Below, piece after piece: positions 37,785 to 47,778 of a stretch of DNA of 64,000 nucleotides (positions within the stretch are counted from its first letter, which is position 1; every line of letters begins with the position of its first letter). The DNA comes from Stereum hirsutum FP-91666 SS1 (Eukaryota; Basidiomycota; Agaricomycetes; Russulales; Stereaceae): positions 1,556,224 through 1,620,223 of the forward strand of contig NW_006763133.1 in NCBI RefSeq assembly GCF_000264905.1, read 5' to 3'. The notes below the pieces were generated by a model, which was not told where the DNA came from, made no database searches, and worked only from the letters and a program-made list of their open reading frames with translations. Position numbers and translations under genes: made by a program.

Positions 37785-38180
37785 CACGGCCGGGGAACCA
37801 CTATTTAGCGTGCTCTAAAGGTGTGTCTAAAGAAATTTATATATATTATATGTGGTCTCCCCTTTGGGAAGTACTAAAGAGAAACTTTAGGGTCATCTAA
37901 AGGCGGGTCTATGCATTTTCTGTAGAAATGCCGTACAAACGCTAAAGATTGACTTTGGAGGACGCTAAAGGCTGTTGAGCACCTCGGGCTTGCCTTATGT
38001 GGCAACCCCGAACCTCTTTAGCATCCTCTAAAGGCAATTCAGAGAATAATCAATGGAATTCACTATAGAGCTCGCTAAAGTTTCGCTCTAGAGAGCGCTA
38101 AATTGACATCCATATATGACATTTTGACCAAGATTTGGATTCCACTTTAGCGGGCTCTAAATAGTGGTTTCTCGGTCGTG
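37785..38180. mobile_element. 396-bp CACTA-like miniature inverted-repeat element
   Basis: The left end CACGGCCGGGGAACCACTAT and the reverse complement of the right end match at 21 of 24 bases (37785-37808 against 38157-38180). All three differences are G/A. GAA flanks both ends (37782-37784 and 38181-38183), fitting a 3-bp target duplication. Inside are about eleven direct or inverted copies of CTAAAG, like the subterminal repeats of CACTA elements. There is no coding capacity, so it would depend on a transposase made elsewhere. The superfamily is inferred. Confidence 0.7.
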
Positions 38181-38541
38181 GAAAAGGTCCAAGGGAGTAA
38201 TGTCCGCATGGCAATGTGACCTTGTTTCGTCTTCCTGGACTGACATTGCGTTCGGATCCGACACTACTCTGGGTCATTGGACAACTTTTTGCGTGGCAGT
38301 CTCACACCGTGCTTCATCCCGAAAACGCTTCCCTCGCAGTATTCATTTTCAACGAGCTCTCAGCCGATCTTCGGATGCAGACGCCTTCTGTATTCAGTCA
38401 TTGGCTCTTGTTTTCTCCTTGGTCGTTGGGTATTCCCTCCTATAAGTAAGGACAAGGACAAGGTACCTCGAATGTCTACTCTTCCCTTGACGCGTCATTT
38501 TCAAGCCAGACCCTTCCCTTTCCTTTACTTCGGTAGGCTCG
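38181..38541. other. Promoter-side intergenic region of the DUF6533 gene
   Basis: A 360-bp gap without a gene. It lies directly between the miniature element and the start of the membrane protein gene. Confidence 0.35.
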
Positions 38542-40241
38542 ATGAGTGCTGCCGATACTCGCGATGCGTATGTTTGTTACGATCTGCAATCGCGAGCATT
38601 GCTGACTGACGTCTTCGTTTACCTGCAGTTTGATTCACAACTATCTGGAGCTGGCCCCTATCAGTATGTCTGGCCTTCCATTGGCGGACTGGAGTTTATT
38701 GACGCTAATAGTCCTTTCAGCGTTTTTATACTACGACCACGCTCTGACGTTCTCAGAGGAGGTCCGGCGGATATGGAGGGCCCCGCTATCCAAGGGGTCA
38801 CTATGGTTCCTGTTCAACCGATATCTCGCGTTCTTTGGTATGGGTACCCTCGTTCCTAACTATAACGACGAAGAGCCAGACTTGATGACGATTCTAGGTA
38901 ACCTCGCCATATTGTTCGTCACGTTCACGAATTGGGTTGCTGCTACCAAAGTGAGGGATCCTCTCTGTACCCTATGATTCTTGCTGACAATTCTACAGCG
39001 GCAAGTACAGTCTCGCAATACGCCCCCGCTCTCTCTTTACCGACCTCTATTGCTGCTGCAGGTGTGAGCATTACGGTCTATTCCGTGAGTTACTCCTGTT
39101 AGTGACGCAGATCGTCATCTGTGGTTGGTAGACTATTCCCGTCGTATGCTTCTCGACCATGCAGTGCTGACTATAACTGTCGAGATAGTGATGTTGGGCT
39201 TGCGAACATGCGCATTATATGGGAACACTCGCCGCGTTATCTCTGCATTCGTGGGATTGGTGCTTGTTCTACTCCCACCTGCTGCTGTAAGTGAACGCTC
39301 GTATCTCGTGTATGCGCCACACGGACTGAAGGTGTCCGATTCGTTAGTTCTCTTTGACAGGGCCTCATAGCACCGTCGTGCCGGGCGTTCAGGGATGCCA
39401 CCTCGCCACCTCCAGAGTCTCGTGAGTTTCAGATTTTGCAGATGTGCGTATGAATACTAATGGAAGATTTGTAGAGGAATCTGTACGTCGTAATGTCGTC
39501 CGAAGATTCCGCGTGTCTGAACATCCCACAGACCTTGCCATTGCTTGGGAGGTCCTACTCGTCTACGACATAGTAATATTCACGCTCACCGTCATGAAAT
39601 CGTGGCGTACGCGTCTGCGGAGAGATCGACCGTTTGAATTCTCAAGGAGCTCGGTCCTCGACCTCATTGTTCGGGATGGTGAGTCCTCTGAACGCTTATG
39701 TGATCTGTTCAAGCTGACACCGTCGTAGGTGCTATATATTTTGGGTAAGAACGATACATTGGGGGCTGGTCAGCTCGGTATTCATCTCTTTCTTTAGGGT
39801 TATCACAGTGACCAATGCCATAAACATCCTGACACTTTACGTGAGCGCCTTCTCTTTTATTGCTCCGTGTCTTGTTGCTGAAGCCTTTCTTTAGGTGTGC
39901 CCGGTGCGTGCCTCCTTACCATCCGAATCATGGTTTACTGACGGTCCATGACAGCCAATATTAAAAGGTCTCTTGTCTACAGTGGCCAGTTGGTGAGTAT
40001 GCCTACAACTCTTCCGATCTCTACCCGGCTGACTTTTGCCATTCTTAGTGTCAGCGTAACGATGGTGTCACGACTGCTGCTCAACCTGCACAGTGCCGTG
40101 TCCCCTATACTCGAGCCAGACGATCTTACGGTCGATAGCACTTCGCATGGGGGTCTTACCATTCTAAGTGCAGGGACAGACGAGCGGGGATCTCACTCGA
40201 TGTACGAGACTTATGAGATGCGGGTAGGGCTTGCGTTCTGA
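38542..40241 (+). CDS. DUF6533-family integral membrane protein
   Basis: A multi-exon gene starting MSAADTRDA. The first membrane segment carries the family signature YYDHALTFSEEVRRIWR followed by LWFLFNRYLAFFGNLAILF. Further hydrophobic segments are LGLRTCALYGNTRRVISAF, YDIVIFTLTVMKSW and VTNAINILTLYVCP. The last exon gives SVTMVSRLLLNLHSAVSPI and a Ser/Thr-rich cytosolic tail ending EMRVGLAF. About seven membrane spans are expected. The family is abundant in agaricomycetes and has no known function. Around ten short exons; exact borders in the middle (39000-39450) are less sure. Confidence 0.75.
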
Positions 40242-40483
40242 CTGTCGAATAGATGATGTTGTACTTATTATTTGTATTTGGCTGCCGGTGGCCTGTATTC
40301 ATCACCCCCTTTCTGTATTATTGAAATGTACACTCTTCAAAAATATAGGGGGGTAGTCATGTGTGATCGCGAATCTTGACTCCGGCGCCCGTGAATCGTC
40401 CCTCCCGTTGCCCTGCTGTCTGGCCTTACTCTCCGCCCTCTTTCCTCCTCAAAGAACACTATGTAAAAAGGTTAGCAAAACAA

Positions 40484-40576
40484 TCCTTCGAACCGGGATC
40501 GAACCAGTGACCTCGGGATGGATTTTGAAAGATTGCCAATTACAGTCCCACGCTCTTCCAACTGAGCTATCGAAGG
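40484..40576 (-). tRNA. tRNA-Tyr (GTA anticodon) with a 20-nt intron
   Basis: The minus strand folds as a cloverleaf: acceptor CCTTCGA paired with TCGAAGG, D arm GCTC..GAGC, anticodon stem TGGGA/TCCCG, loop CTGTAA..A with anticodon GTA, and T arm ACTGG-TTCGATC-CCGGT. The intron TTGGCAATCTTTCAAAATCC sits one base 3' of the anticodon, the canonical place; nuclear tRNA-Tyr genes usually have introns there. The mature length is 73 nt. A Pol III terminator T-run is not strong directly downstream. Confidence 0.93.
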
Positions 40577-40819
40577 ATGAAAGATTTTGTGGAGGAGACA
40601 ATATGCCCGCCATCCGCCACTGCCCGGTATCATGTGTTGGTTAAAGTTAACGTGAATGGCTCATCTTCCCCCACAAGAGCACAAAAAGATAGTCCTTCCC
40701 CTCACAGCCCATGTGTAGTCATTCGTTGAAGAATTTCAGAATGTGCATGCGCTGTAGAATGTCGAGAACGAACGTGCGCCACACTCCGACTGTACTCCGC
40801 CGCGACTTTCAAGGTCAGC

Positions 40820-40833
40820 GAACAGCACACATC
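40820..40833. repeat. Left copy of 14-bp target-site duplication
   Basis: GAACAGCACACATC, identical to 41118-41131, borders the retroposon. Confidence 0.85.
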
Positions 40834-41117
40834 TACTAATAACCCCCTTGCTTTCACTTTCGAGTCCGCTAACCTACACAATCCGAACGTGCCCCGACCC
40901 CCTGATTAGATGTCATGTCTTTAGATTTCTCCCGCTTTCGGACTTCGAACTTTATGCACCCGCGTCGCATCCATCCCCTACTCTAACATTGAGTTCCACA
41001 GTATTTACCAACTCCCTCTCGTACTGTAGATAGTTGACTAGTACCTACTTTCAGCGCCCCTGGCTTTCGCCGGCGCTATACAAATGCAATTGATTTAAAA
41101 AAATAAAAAATAAAAAA
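40834..41117 (+). mobile_element. Short retroposon (5'-truncated LINE or SINE) with A-rich tail
   Basis: The 284-bp insert ends in GGCGCTATACAAATGCAATT followed by an A-rich tail with single T interruptions (41095-41117). It is flanked by a perfect 14-bp direct repeat, GAACAGCACACATC, at 40820-40833 and 41118-41131. A target duplication of this length plus an A-rich 3' end is the signature of target-primed reverse transcription. No reverse-transcriptase motif is visible, so it is either a strongly 5'-truncated LINE or a SINE. Confidence 0.8.
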
Positions 41118-41131
41118 GAACAGCACACATC
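41118..41131. repeat. Right copy of 14-bp target-site duplication
   Basis: GAACAGCACACATC directly follows the A-rich tail. Confidence 0.85.
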
Positions 41132-41485
41132 AGAAGCAATGGCATGTTTTCATCGAACGATATGCAATGGAACTCTAGTAGTAGATTGATTGAAAATACC
41201 AATGCAGTGCATATCGCGGTGAAGACCAATTTTTGAGTGAGACCGATTCGCGAGCTATGCACTGAATTTTACTAGGTTAGCGTTTTGCGGTGACACAGTT
41301 TGGACACAGTCGGAGTTTGTAATTTATAGTATACCGTAACGCCATTTCTTGTGCTTTGCAACGGCTACCGTATAGACAAGGGCTGCATGCATAGTTGTGA
41401 GAGGTGAATAGTCCTAGACTCCGTTGGTCTCGAAATCCAGACTCGAGGATCGATGAAGGCAATCGGCGGAGAACAGGATGGACGC

Positions 41486-41789
41486 GTCGCTGGTTCGATC
41501 CCGACGCATTGCAGTTCGTAGGTGGATGGTTGCTAGCTGTACGTCGCCGATTCGACACCGCCGATGTGAGCGTCACACGGAAGTTCATGTCGCTGGTTCG
41601 ATCCCGACACAGGAACAATTGAAACGGAATCCCGTCGAGTCGACGGTTCGATCCCAGCGTAGAAATAATCGGAGTCTGTCGCTGGTTCGATCCCGGCGCA
41701 GAAGTACTTAATCAAAGTAAACTATCTCGATGGCTCGATCCCGGCTGAGCAGAAAGACAGAGGGTTCTGTTGCTGGTTCGATCCCGGTG
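41486..41789 (+). repeat. Left part of a B-box/tRNA T-arm repeat array (7 copies)
   Basis: Copies of GTCGCTGGTTCGATCCCGGC or close variants start at 41486, 41543 (weak), 41589, 41639, 41678, 41726 and 41769, with spacing 39-57 nt. The core GGTTCGATCCCG matches the Pol III B-box consensus GGTTCGANTCC and the T arm of the nearby tRNA-Tyr. Between cores the sequence has diverged. No A box or cloverleaf accompanies the copies. Confidence 0.85.
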
Positions 41790-42673
41790 TGTCGCAAAAC
41801 TTGCATCTGGCTGGTCTTGCATGATGTTGCCAAACCATGCCTGAACATCCCCGCCAGGGAAACAGAGCCTGATCAGGGTTCCCGAGCTTTAGAAAGGGGA
41901 TGAGCGGGCTGGTCAGGCCAATCAGGCCTGATCAGCCTGACGGACCTGCACAGGCGTTATACGGCGTGTTGCGGGCTGAGCAGTCCTGACGACGATATAT
42001 AGGAATAATAGAAAAAGGATTTTTCATCTTTTTGTACCTCTCCTTTTACCCCTCTGTAGTATCCTTTTCTTACTCATGTAGTGCTCTTACCTTTATTCCT
42101 TACTTTCCTTACGAATTGTACTCGCTAGAAGTCTCTTATAGACCACAAGTATCAGGCCAGCGAGGGATTCGAACACCCGACTTGTGTTATGCTGCTCACG
42201 TCCTTGCGTTGGAGTCGCGAAACAGACCACTACGTCATCGCGGAGTGGTCTGTACTGGAAATGCTCTAAATATATCGTGTTCTTTCGTGGCGCGAAATGC
42301 ATGCCCACAATGCTCCGCCAGATCTTTCACCCCTCATCTTCCCTCTCTTGAGGTCGAGGCGGCCTAGCAAGGTCCCTGTAGTCCAGTATACTATTTCAGC
42401 GATCAGACATGGTCAGGCCTCTTCAGCACTGGCCAACGGCACCGGAGCTATGTACAGACATTATTAGCCAGGATCAGCCCTGCTCAGCCGATGGCTCCAA
42501 AATGACCAGTCCTTGCCAGTCCTGCTCAGCTCTGTTCAGCAGACGACTTCAAGATGACCAGCCCGCACCAGCCTTGCTCAGCCCTGCTCAGGCCCGATGT
42601 GGGCTGGTCCGGTCATGCACGCTCCCTGTCAGGCTTCGCTATGGCTGACCAGCCAAATGCAAGTTTTGCGACA
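41790..42673. mobile_element. 884-bp terminal-inverted-repeat element inserted in the B-box array
   Basis: The left end TGTCGCAAAACTTGCATCTG, continuing GCTGGTC, matches the reverse complement of the right end over 27 bases with one difference. TG lies just outside both ends. Near both ends the interior is rich in CAG, CCTG and TCAGCC motifs, for example CAGGCCTGATCAGCCTGA near 41923. No transposase frame is visible. Removing the element brings the flanking B-box copies to 44 bp apart, the normal array spacing, so the borders are supported independently. Confidence 0.75.
42157..42244 (-). other. tRNA-like sequence inside the inverted-repeat element
   Basis: The minus strand has an A-box-like TGACGTAGTGG and a B-box-like TGTTCGAATCC about 60 nt apart, with partly complementary ends (TCCGCGA and TCGCTGG). 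The T stem does not pair fully in the standard register and the anticodon arm is unclear, so it is more likely a tRNA-derived (SINE-like) sequence than a working tRNA gene. Confidence 0.4.
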
Positions 42674-42696
42674 TGGCATAGAGATAATCAAATCCT

Positions 42697-43176
42697 GTCG
42701 CTGGTTTGATCCCGGACATACGGCAGTTTTTCCTAAAATCACATCGCTGGTTCGATCCCGGTTCACAATAAGCGAATAAGTATGCTAGCTGTACACCGCC
42801 AATGCGTCAATACCATGTGCATGCTGGTTCAATCCCGTCAAACGGTAATCTTACTGTACTATGCCGCCGGTTCGATCCCGGCTCGTAGCCTGTAAGCAGC
42901 TATGCAGCTACTATGCGTCGCTTGTTCGATTCCGACATCGAAGATGTATATTACACTGGTGCTCTAGCGTGACCCACTGAGCGGGCTGCCGCCAATACTA
43001 CATCGTTGGTTTGATCCCGGAAAGGTTGGGCGGTTCGATCCCGACAATGGCCAATTCCACGCCCCCGTCGCTGGTTCGATCCCGACGTCAATGATGGGTA
43101 GACTGATGACCCTTCACTGGGGAGTTACGGCCAAGTGTTTTCTTCACGGCACCAGTTCGCTGGTTCGAGCCCGACA
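42697..43176 (+). repeat. Right part of the B-box/tRNA T-arm repeat array (9 copies)
   Basis: Copies start at 42697, 42743, 42819, 42863, 42917, 43002, 43028, 43067 and 43155, all on the plus strand. Variants include TGGTTTGATCCCGG, TGGTTCAATCCCG and TGGTTCGAGCCCG. Spacing is less regular (26-88 nt) than in the left part. Confidence 0.85.
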
Positions 43177-43425
43177 GATTGATACATTGCGCCACGGGAG
43201 AAGAAACGGTTTATTGCACTCGATGGGCCGCATCGCAAACTGCACACATCGAGTGACGAAGCGCATCCCAGAATTGCGTATTTTGATAACATGCCCCCCG
43301 TGATGCATAAGTAAAGAAGCTTCTATGGGGTTCTGTGGACAAAATCCGCACCCATTCCGGCTGCTAGTTTCTAATAAACTGCAGCAGTATAGGCATCGGG
43401 GTTGATAAGTGGCCGCTCATGAGTA

Positions 43426-44337
43426 TTACATCTTCACCTCAGTCTCCTTCTCAGTGAATTGCACACTCCTGCCAGACTGCTCCCATTGATCTGCTCCCTT
43501 CACCGTCTGATACGGGGGTAAGTAACCTTTCCTCAACTCCCTCTTCGCATCGGAATCCATACCATACTTCTCGTCCCTCTTCCTCACAACTTCAGGATCG
43601 AGAGGATGATCCGGGGTATAAGACATCATGAGGCTAGGAGGTCCGATGGGTAGGTCTGGGTGTTCGTCGATTGCCCAAGTGTGAATGGTCTTGCCGTAGG
43701 TTTTCTGGAGCTCGAGCATGGCCGGCTGTTCGGCGGCGTCCGTTATGACACCTATCATTGAATGTAAGATGTTTGAAGAAATTCGAGCAATGCATGGGAA
43801 ACTCACCTGGAACGAAGTTCTTGGGCTATTCAAATGCCTTAGCATTGTGGATTGAAGAATTAAACAGAAGTAGCTGCACTCACGACCAATTGGAGGATGC
43901 CACTTTCAATCTCATACTTGTGGGTGTGCCAGTACTTCTTTTCTTCGTCCGGGAGGCTGACGAATACCTATTGAGCCGTCAGAAAGTTCATAACGGATGT
44001 AGTAGGTCACGATACCTTTTCTGACACGATGTACTCGATCCCAATGAGTCTGGCATCCGGCTCATCCGAGTCATAGATGACGCATTGGTGAACGTCAGGG
44101 GACAGATGTTTGCAATAATGATGCGCTTCGATGTGGCGAGTACGGTCATGTCTAGCGGTTCAGGTTCTGATAAGACACCTCGAGCAACTAAAAAAAAGAA
44201 AGGTGCACTCACGAGTAAACGTGGAAAGCGCAGAGGTGTTGATGAATAGCGTTGATGGGCTTGAAGCTCATCATTGCCTCACCGGCAGTATTGAATGTTT
44301 CGGTGTGGTACGCTTGCTGTTTCGTTTCGGCGTCCAT
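43426..44337 (-). CDS. Oil-body-associated protein-like (DUF1264) protein
   Basis: Four or five exons. The protein starts [15 protein letters not shown] and has the family phrases [70 protein letters not shown] and [19 protein letters not shown]. It ends [19 protein letters not shown] and a short tail. This is the DUF1264 family, whose plant members (OBAP) associate with lipid bodies; the fungal role is unclear. The His-rich conserved positions suggest metal binding, but no enzyme activity is known to me. Its upstream side faces the NAC-alpha promoter. Confidence 0.85.
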
Positions 44338-45027
44338 GGTGATTCGTTGCAGCAGCGGTCGAAGAGTAACAAGGAGAAAGGGACATATATAGGGGCATGT
44401 ACGGAGTGCACTTGACTCGAACTCATATATAAAGTCATGAGCGGAGCAGGAGACATGACGTCGCCCCCGCATCATACACCATGCTCAGACCCTCAGAGTC
44501 CGCTTTAGTCGAGGATGTATACAAATATATTTTTAAGAAGGCCACAGATTGTGGAACGATTATGTATCCGCAAGAGAGACACGGCTAGTCGAGGCTCAAA
44601 CTGGACTGTGCTGGCAAGAGGGTTCCAAGCACGATGACCAGAGATGAGCAACGCAGTGCCTTCGGAGAACCAGCAGGTCGTGACAGGGGGTCGGCCACTT
44701 CAGAAAATGATTGAGCGTCATGAGCTAAGAGACTAAGCTATTTGCAGACCTCGAGAGTCGAGAGGAACGAAAGAGGAGAGCAAGTGAGTCCCGACGCGTC
44801 TTGAGTCGCGCCTGGTCGCGCCGGCCCGGACTTTGCCGAAGACGCGCTTCATTGCTCACTGTTCGCAACGACGAGCACGCCCCTCCCTAATCCGCCCCTA
44901 AAATTCAGACGGTGAGCAAAGATCATGTTCTTAGACACGTCTAGCGCGTATACAGAATGAGAGAACGCGTCCTAGGAGTGGATGCAGTCGCGTTGTATTG
45001 GATGAAGTACTGATCGCGCCTCTCTAG
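44338..45027. promoter_or_regulatory. Divergent promoter region (DUF1264 gene / NAC alpha)
   Basis: A 690-bp gap. At 44793-44850 lie GACGCGTC, TGGTCGCGCC (44813-44822) and ACGCGCTTC (44842-44850). The same three motifs, in the same order, occur upstream of Rpt3/CBP20. A role as a promoter module for highly expressed housekeeping genes is inferred. Confidence 0.5.
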
Positions 45028-45797
45028 ATGTCCGCCACTATCGAGGAAGTTACTTCTGACCACTCCGACCATGAGGGTCACGACCACGGAGCCGTTGAGG
45101 ACCCCACATCCAATGCCGCTCTTGAGAAGATCCAGTCTCGCTCAGAGCGAAAAGCCAGGAAGGCTCTCATCAGCCTCGGCCTGAAGAAGGTCCCAGGCAT
45201 CACCCGTGTCACCATTCGTAGGCCCAAGAACGTACGTTTCGCGTTGCACAGATCGCACCTGTCAGATTGACCAGTACACTAACCCTCTGGGGCATTGTAC
45301 AACAGTTCCTGTTCGTGATCGCGTCGCCAGATGTCTACAAGTCGCAGAATAGCGATTGTTACATCGTTTTCGGTGAGGCCAAGGTACGTCTTCTTCCGCC
45401 ATCGTTCCAAGTGTACACTTTCTAATGGTCGATATCAGGCGGAGGACGGCAACCAGCAGGCGGCTGCGATGAACGCTGCCCAGAGCGTTGCTCAGGGTGG
45501 CGGTGGTTCCATCCCCAACCTTTCAGGCGCAGGCGCTGCTGCCGATGATGATGATGATGATGATATCCCCGATCTCGAGGCACCAGAAGAGGAGGGCCCC
45601 GTTGACGAGACTGGTGTCGAGGCGAAGGACATCGAGCTCGTCATGCAGCAGGTCAACTGCTCGAGAGCAAAGGCTGTTCGGGTATTGAAGGAGAGTGGTG
45701 GTGATCTCATCAATGCCAGTGCGTCCTATCTTCAGTTCTTAGAGAGAACCATGTCTGACGGCTTTTGCGTCCCTCAGTCATGGCGGCGAGCGAGTGA
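45028..45797 (+). CDS. EGD2: Nascent polypeptide-associated complex subunit alpha
   Basis: Four exons. The NAC domain reads [29 protein letters not shown] and [13 protein letters not shown], then [18 protein letters not shown] Gly/Asp-rich linker leads to the C-terminal UBA domain ([20 protein letters not shown]). The last coding exon is 20 nt and gives IMAASE and TGA at 45795-45797. Length (about 200 aa) fits the family. It pairs with NAC beta at the ribosome exit tunnel. Confidence 0.95.
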
Positions 45798-45927
45798 TTG
45801 TCTTGTTTCTTGTTTCATCACCGTACCTGTATTTTGCATTTGCTTTCCAATAACCCAGTGTGGCACCATGGACAAAGTCTTGAACCCAAGTCACGCCTCA
45901 AAACTCGATGCCTCCGATTTCCGTTTA

Positions 45928-47060
45928 TCATTTGCACCATCGACGCAACTCCACAAAATAATTCGACCTCTCCCATCCGTCTTGAACGATCTCTACCCCT
46001 TTCGTCTCACGAAGGTCATCCTGAATTTCCTCACCCGTTCCAATCACCAGTCCCATGTCTTTTATGGCCTCGGAAGCTAGATCGGCAAGTTCACCTGCGG
46101 CGAACATATGATAATAACGTTCAAATCGTTTGGGAGCCGGTTCTTCCATCCCGTTCGGCACAGGAGTTCCCCTATTCTTGTCCTTGCCTCGGTTTGTCTT
46201 TGACCCTTCGCGCGGCTTCGAGCTTGTGAGAACCCACGGGACGAAGACATCTTGCCCCCTCTCGCTGGCGGACTGCACGTCTGCCGGGTCGGGCTCTTCA
46301 GTTTCAGGTTTAGTCTCAGGGATAGATCGTTTTGACAGTTCGTCTTGCTCGATGGCCCAAACGTATATGAGAATACGACCATGTTCTGAGTTCACTGACT
46401 CGAGCAACCTCTAGGTGTAGCATCTTGACGTTAGACGTACATCTCAAGTATTGAAGTAGTAGGAACCCACCTGTACAGCGAGTTTACGACGTTCATGATT
46501 CGCTAGATGGTGAATTGTGGCAATAGAAATGGCATAGTCCTGACAAACAACGTGAGACTAAACTTTCTGCAAACTCGAAGAGGTAAAATACACGCACAAA
46601 TGCCCCATTCCGCCATCCTTTGCCTAAAACATCGCCCCAGACAACTTCTCTCAGAACGGCAGTCTTCGTTTCACCCTCAACCGTTCCAATCCCAGCCACT
46701 CGCGCAGCCTCGAGCAAATTTCGAGACCTGTCCAAGCCGATAGTCCATATACTCCCAGGGCGCTCGAGCGGAAGTGGAAGATACTTGCCATTTCCCGTGC
46801 CGGAGTCAAGACCTATCCAACCTGTGGGGATGAAAGAAAGGAAGGTTGCGATGATGGGCCAAGGCTACAGTGCCACGAGAGAGCTGGAAATTGAGTGGCA
46901 CGTCGGACGAGATCATTGGGGCTAGACAGACTTTATATCGCGTAGAGGCGAAATGCGAGGCAATCTGGTCGTAGACTTCGTGAACATGTTTCGCTTCGTA
47001 GGCTGCGGGATCTTCGTCGACGATAACTTTGGTTACTTTGTTTGAGGTTGAGGTAGACAT
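45928..47060 (-). CDS. TRM9: Trm9-like tRNA wobble-uridine methyltransferase
   Basis: The protein starts [17 protein letters not shown] and reads [19 protein letters not shown], the usual Trm9 opening. The SAM-binding motif is [14 protein letters not shown], then [13 protein letters not shown] and [15 protein letters not shown] 60-residue acidic/basic insert follows, and the C-terminus has [14 protein letters not shown] and [11 protein letters not shown]. Family knowledge: with Trm112 it makes mcm5U at the wobble position of certain tRNAs. Four exons. It converges with NAC alpha, with 130 bp between stops. Confidence 0.9.
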
Positions 47061-47117
47061 GGCTGCATGGATGATGGTGGAAGGAGAGCAAGATTTATTG
47101 TGTGGCGAGCGTCGATC

Positions 47118-47778
47118 CTACATTCTCGTGGCCCCTTTTTCAAACGAAACCCATCTCCTCATCCAACAACCGTCGAAAGCGGCTTCCATCAAAGGCCGGG
47201 AAGGGCTTGATAGTCGAAATATCGAGCTCTCGTATGGTCCGCGCCAATTCTCTGAGCACATTCTCAGCTTCCGCTCGAACACATCGGAAACGTTGAGATG
47301 ACCATCGCACCGAATATTGGACGCTTTTAGGTGTCCCAAGTCTGCTAGGGCTTTCGCTAATTCCTCTTGATGATTGTCGAGTAATGTGGGGTTGGGTACG
47401 ACAATCAATGCTTTGCTTTTCCTCAGCACGTCAAGAATGGTTCCAGATCCTGCCAATTTACCATGTCAGGGATCTGGTCCGAGGTAAATATGGCCCTCAC
47501 GACGGACCTGCATGGCTCACTACCAAGTCCGCTCCATTATACTCTTCTTCCAGAGAGGGTTTGAATCTCCACATGTCGAGCCGTATGCCATCTCTCTCCA
47601 ACGTCCACGCTGTTTCGTTCGTGACGAGACCGGAGGAAGGGTCCAATTGAGAGTTACCACATTGAACTACAATATCTGTATATCCTTTCGCATTGAAGGC
47701 GTGAAGGACGTCGTCAGAAAGCACTGACTGGATAAGCGAGTCGAATTTCGTTGAACCGACAGTGACGAAGACGCGCAT
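47118..47778 (-). CDS. ALG13: Alg13, catalytic subunit of the UDP-GlcNAc transferase
   Basis: The protein begins [18 protein letters not shown] at ATG 47778; the frame stays open upstream to a TTG at 47790, which is not used as a start here. The GT28 C-terminal-type fold shows [18 protein letters not shown], joined across one intron, then [18 protein letters not shown]. Alg13 with membrane protein Alg14 adds the second GlcNAc to dolichol-PP-GlcNAc on the cytosolic ER face. About 200 aa, as expected. The gene lies head-to-tail upstream of TRM9 on the same strand with a gap of only 57 bp. Confidence 0.9.

Noticed and set aside
40363..40644. Plus-strand 93-codon frame containing TGIEPVTS
   Set aside because: It is the antisense of the tRNA-Tyr gene; this phrase is a familiar spurious translation of tRNA genes.
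41404..41711. Frames with repeated LVRSR / RFDP-like peptides
   Set aside because: They are translations of the B-box repeat cores, not protein repeats.
42032..42367. Plus-strand 111-codon frame containing GIRTPDL
   Set aside because: It runs antisense across the tRNA-like sequence, and the phrase is a known artefact of tRNA-like DNA.
41486..43176. CRISPR array
   Set aside because: Spacing is irregular, cores vary, the genome is eukaryotic and no cas genes exist.
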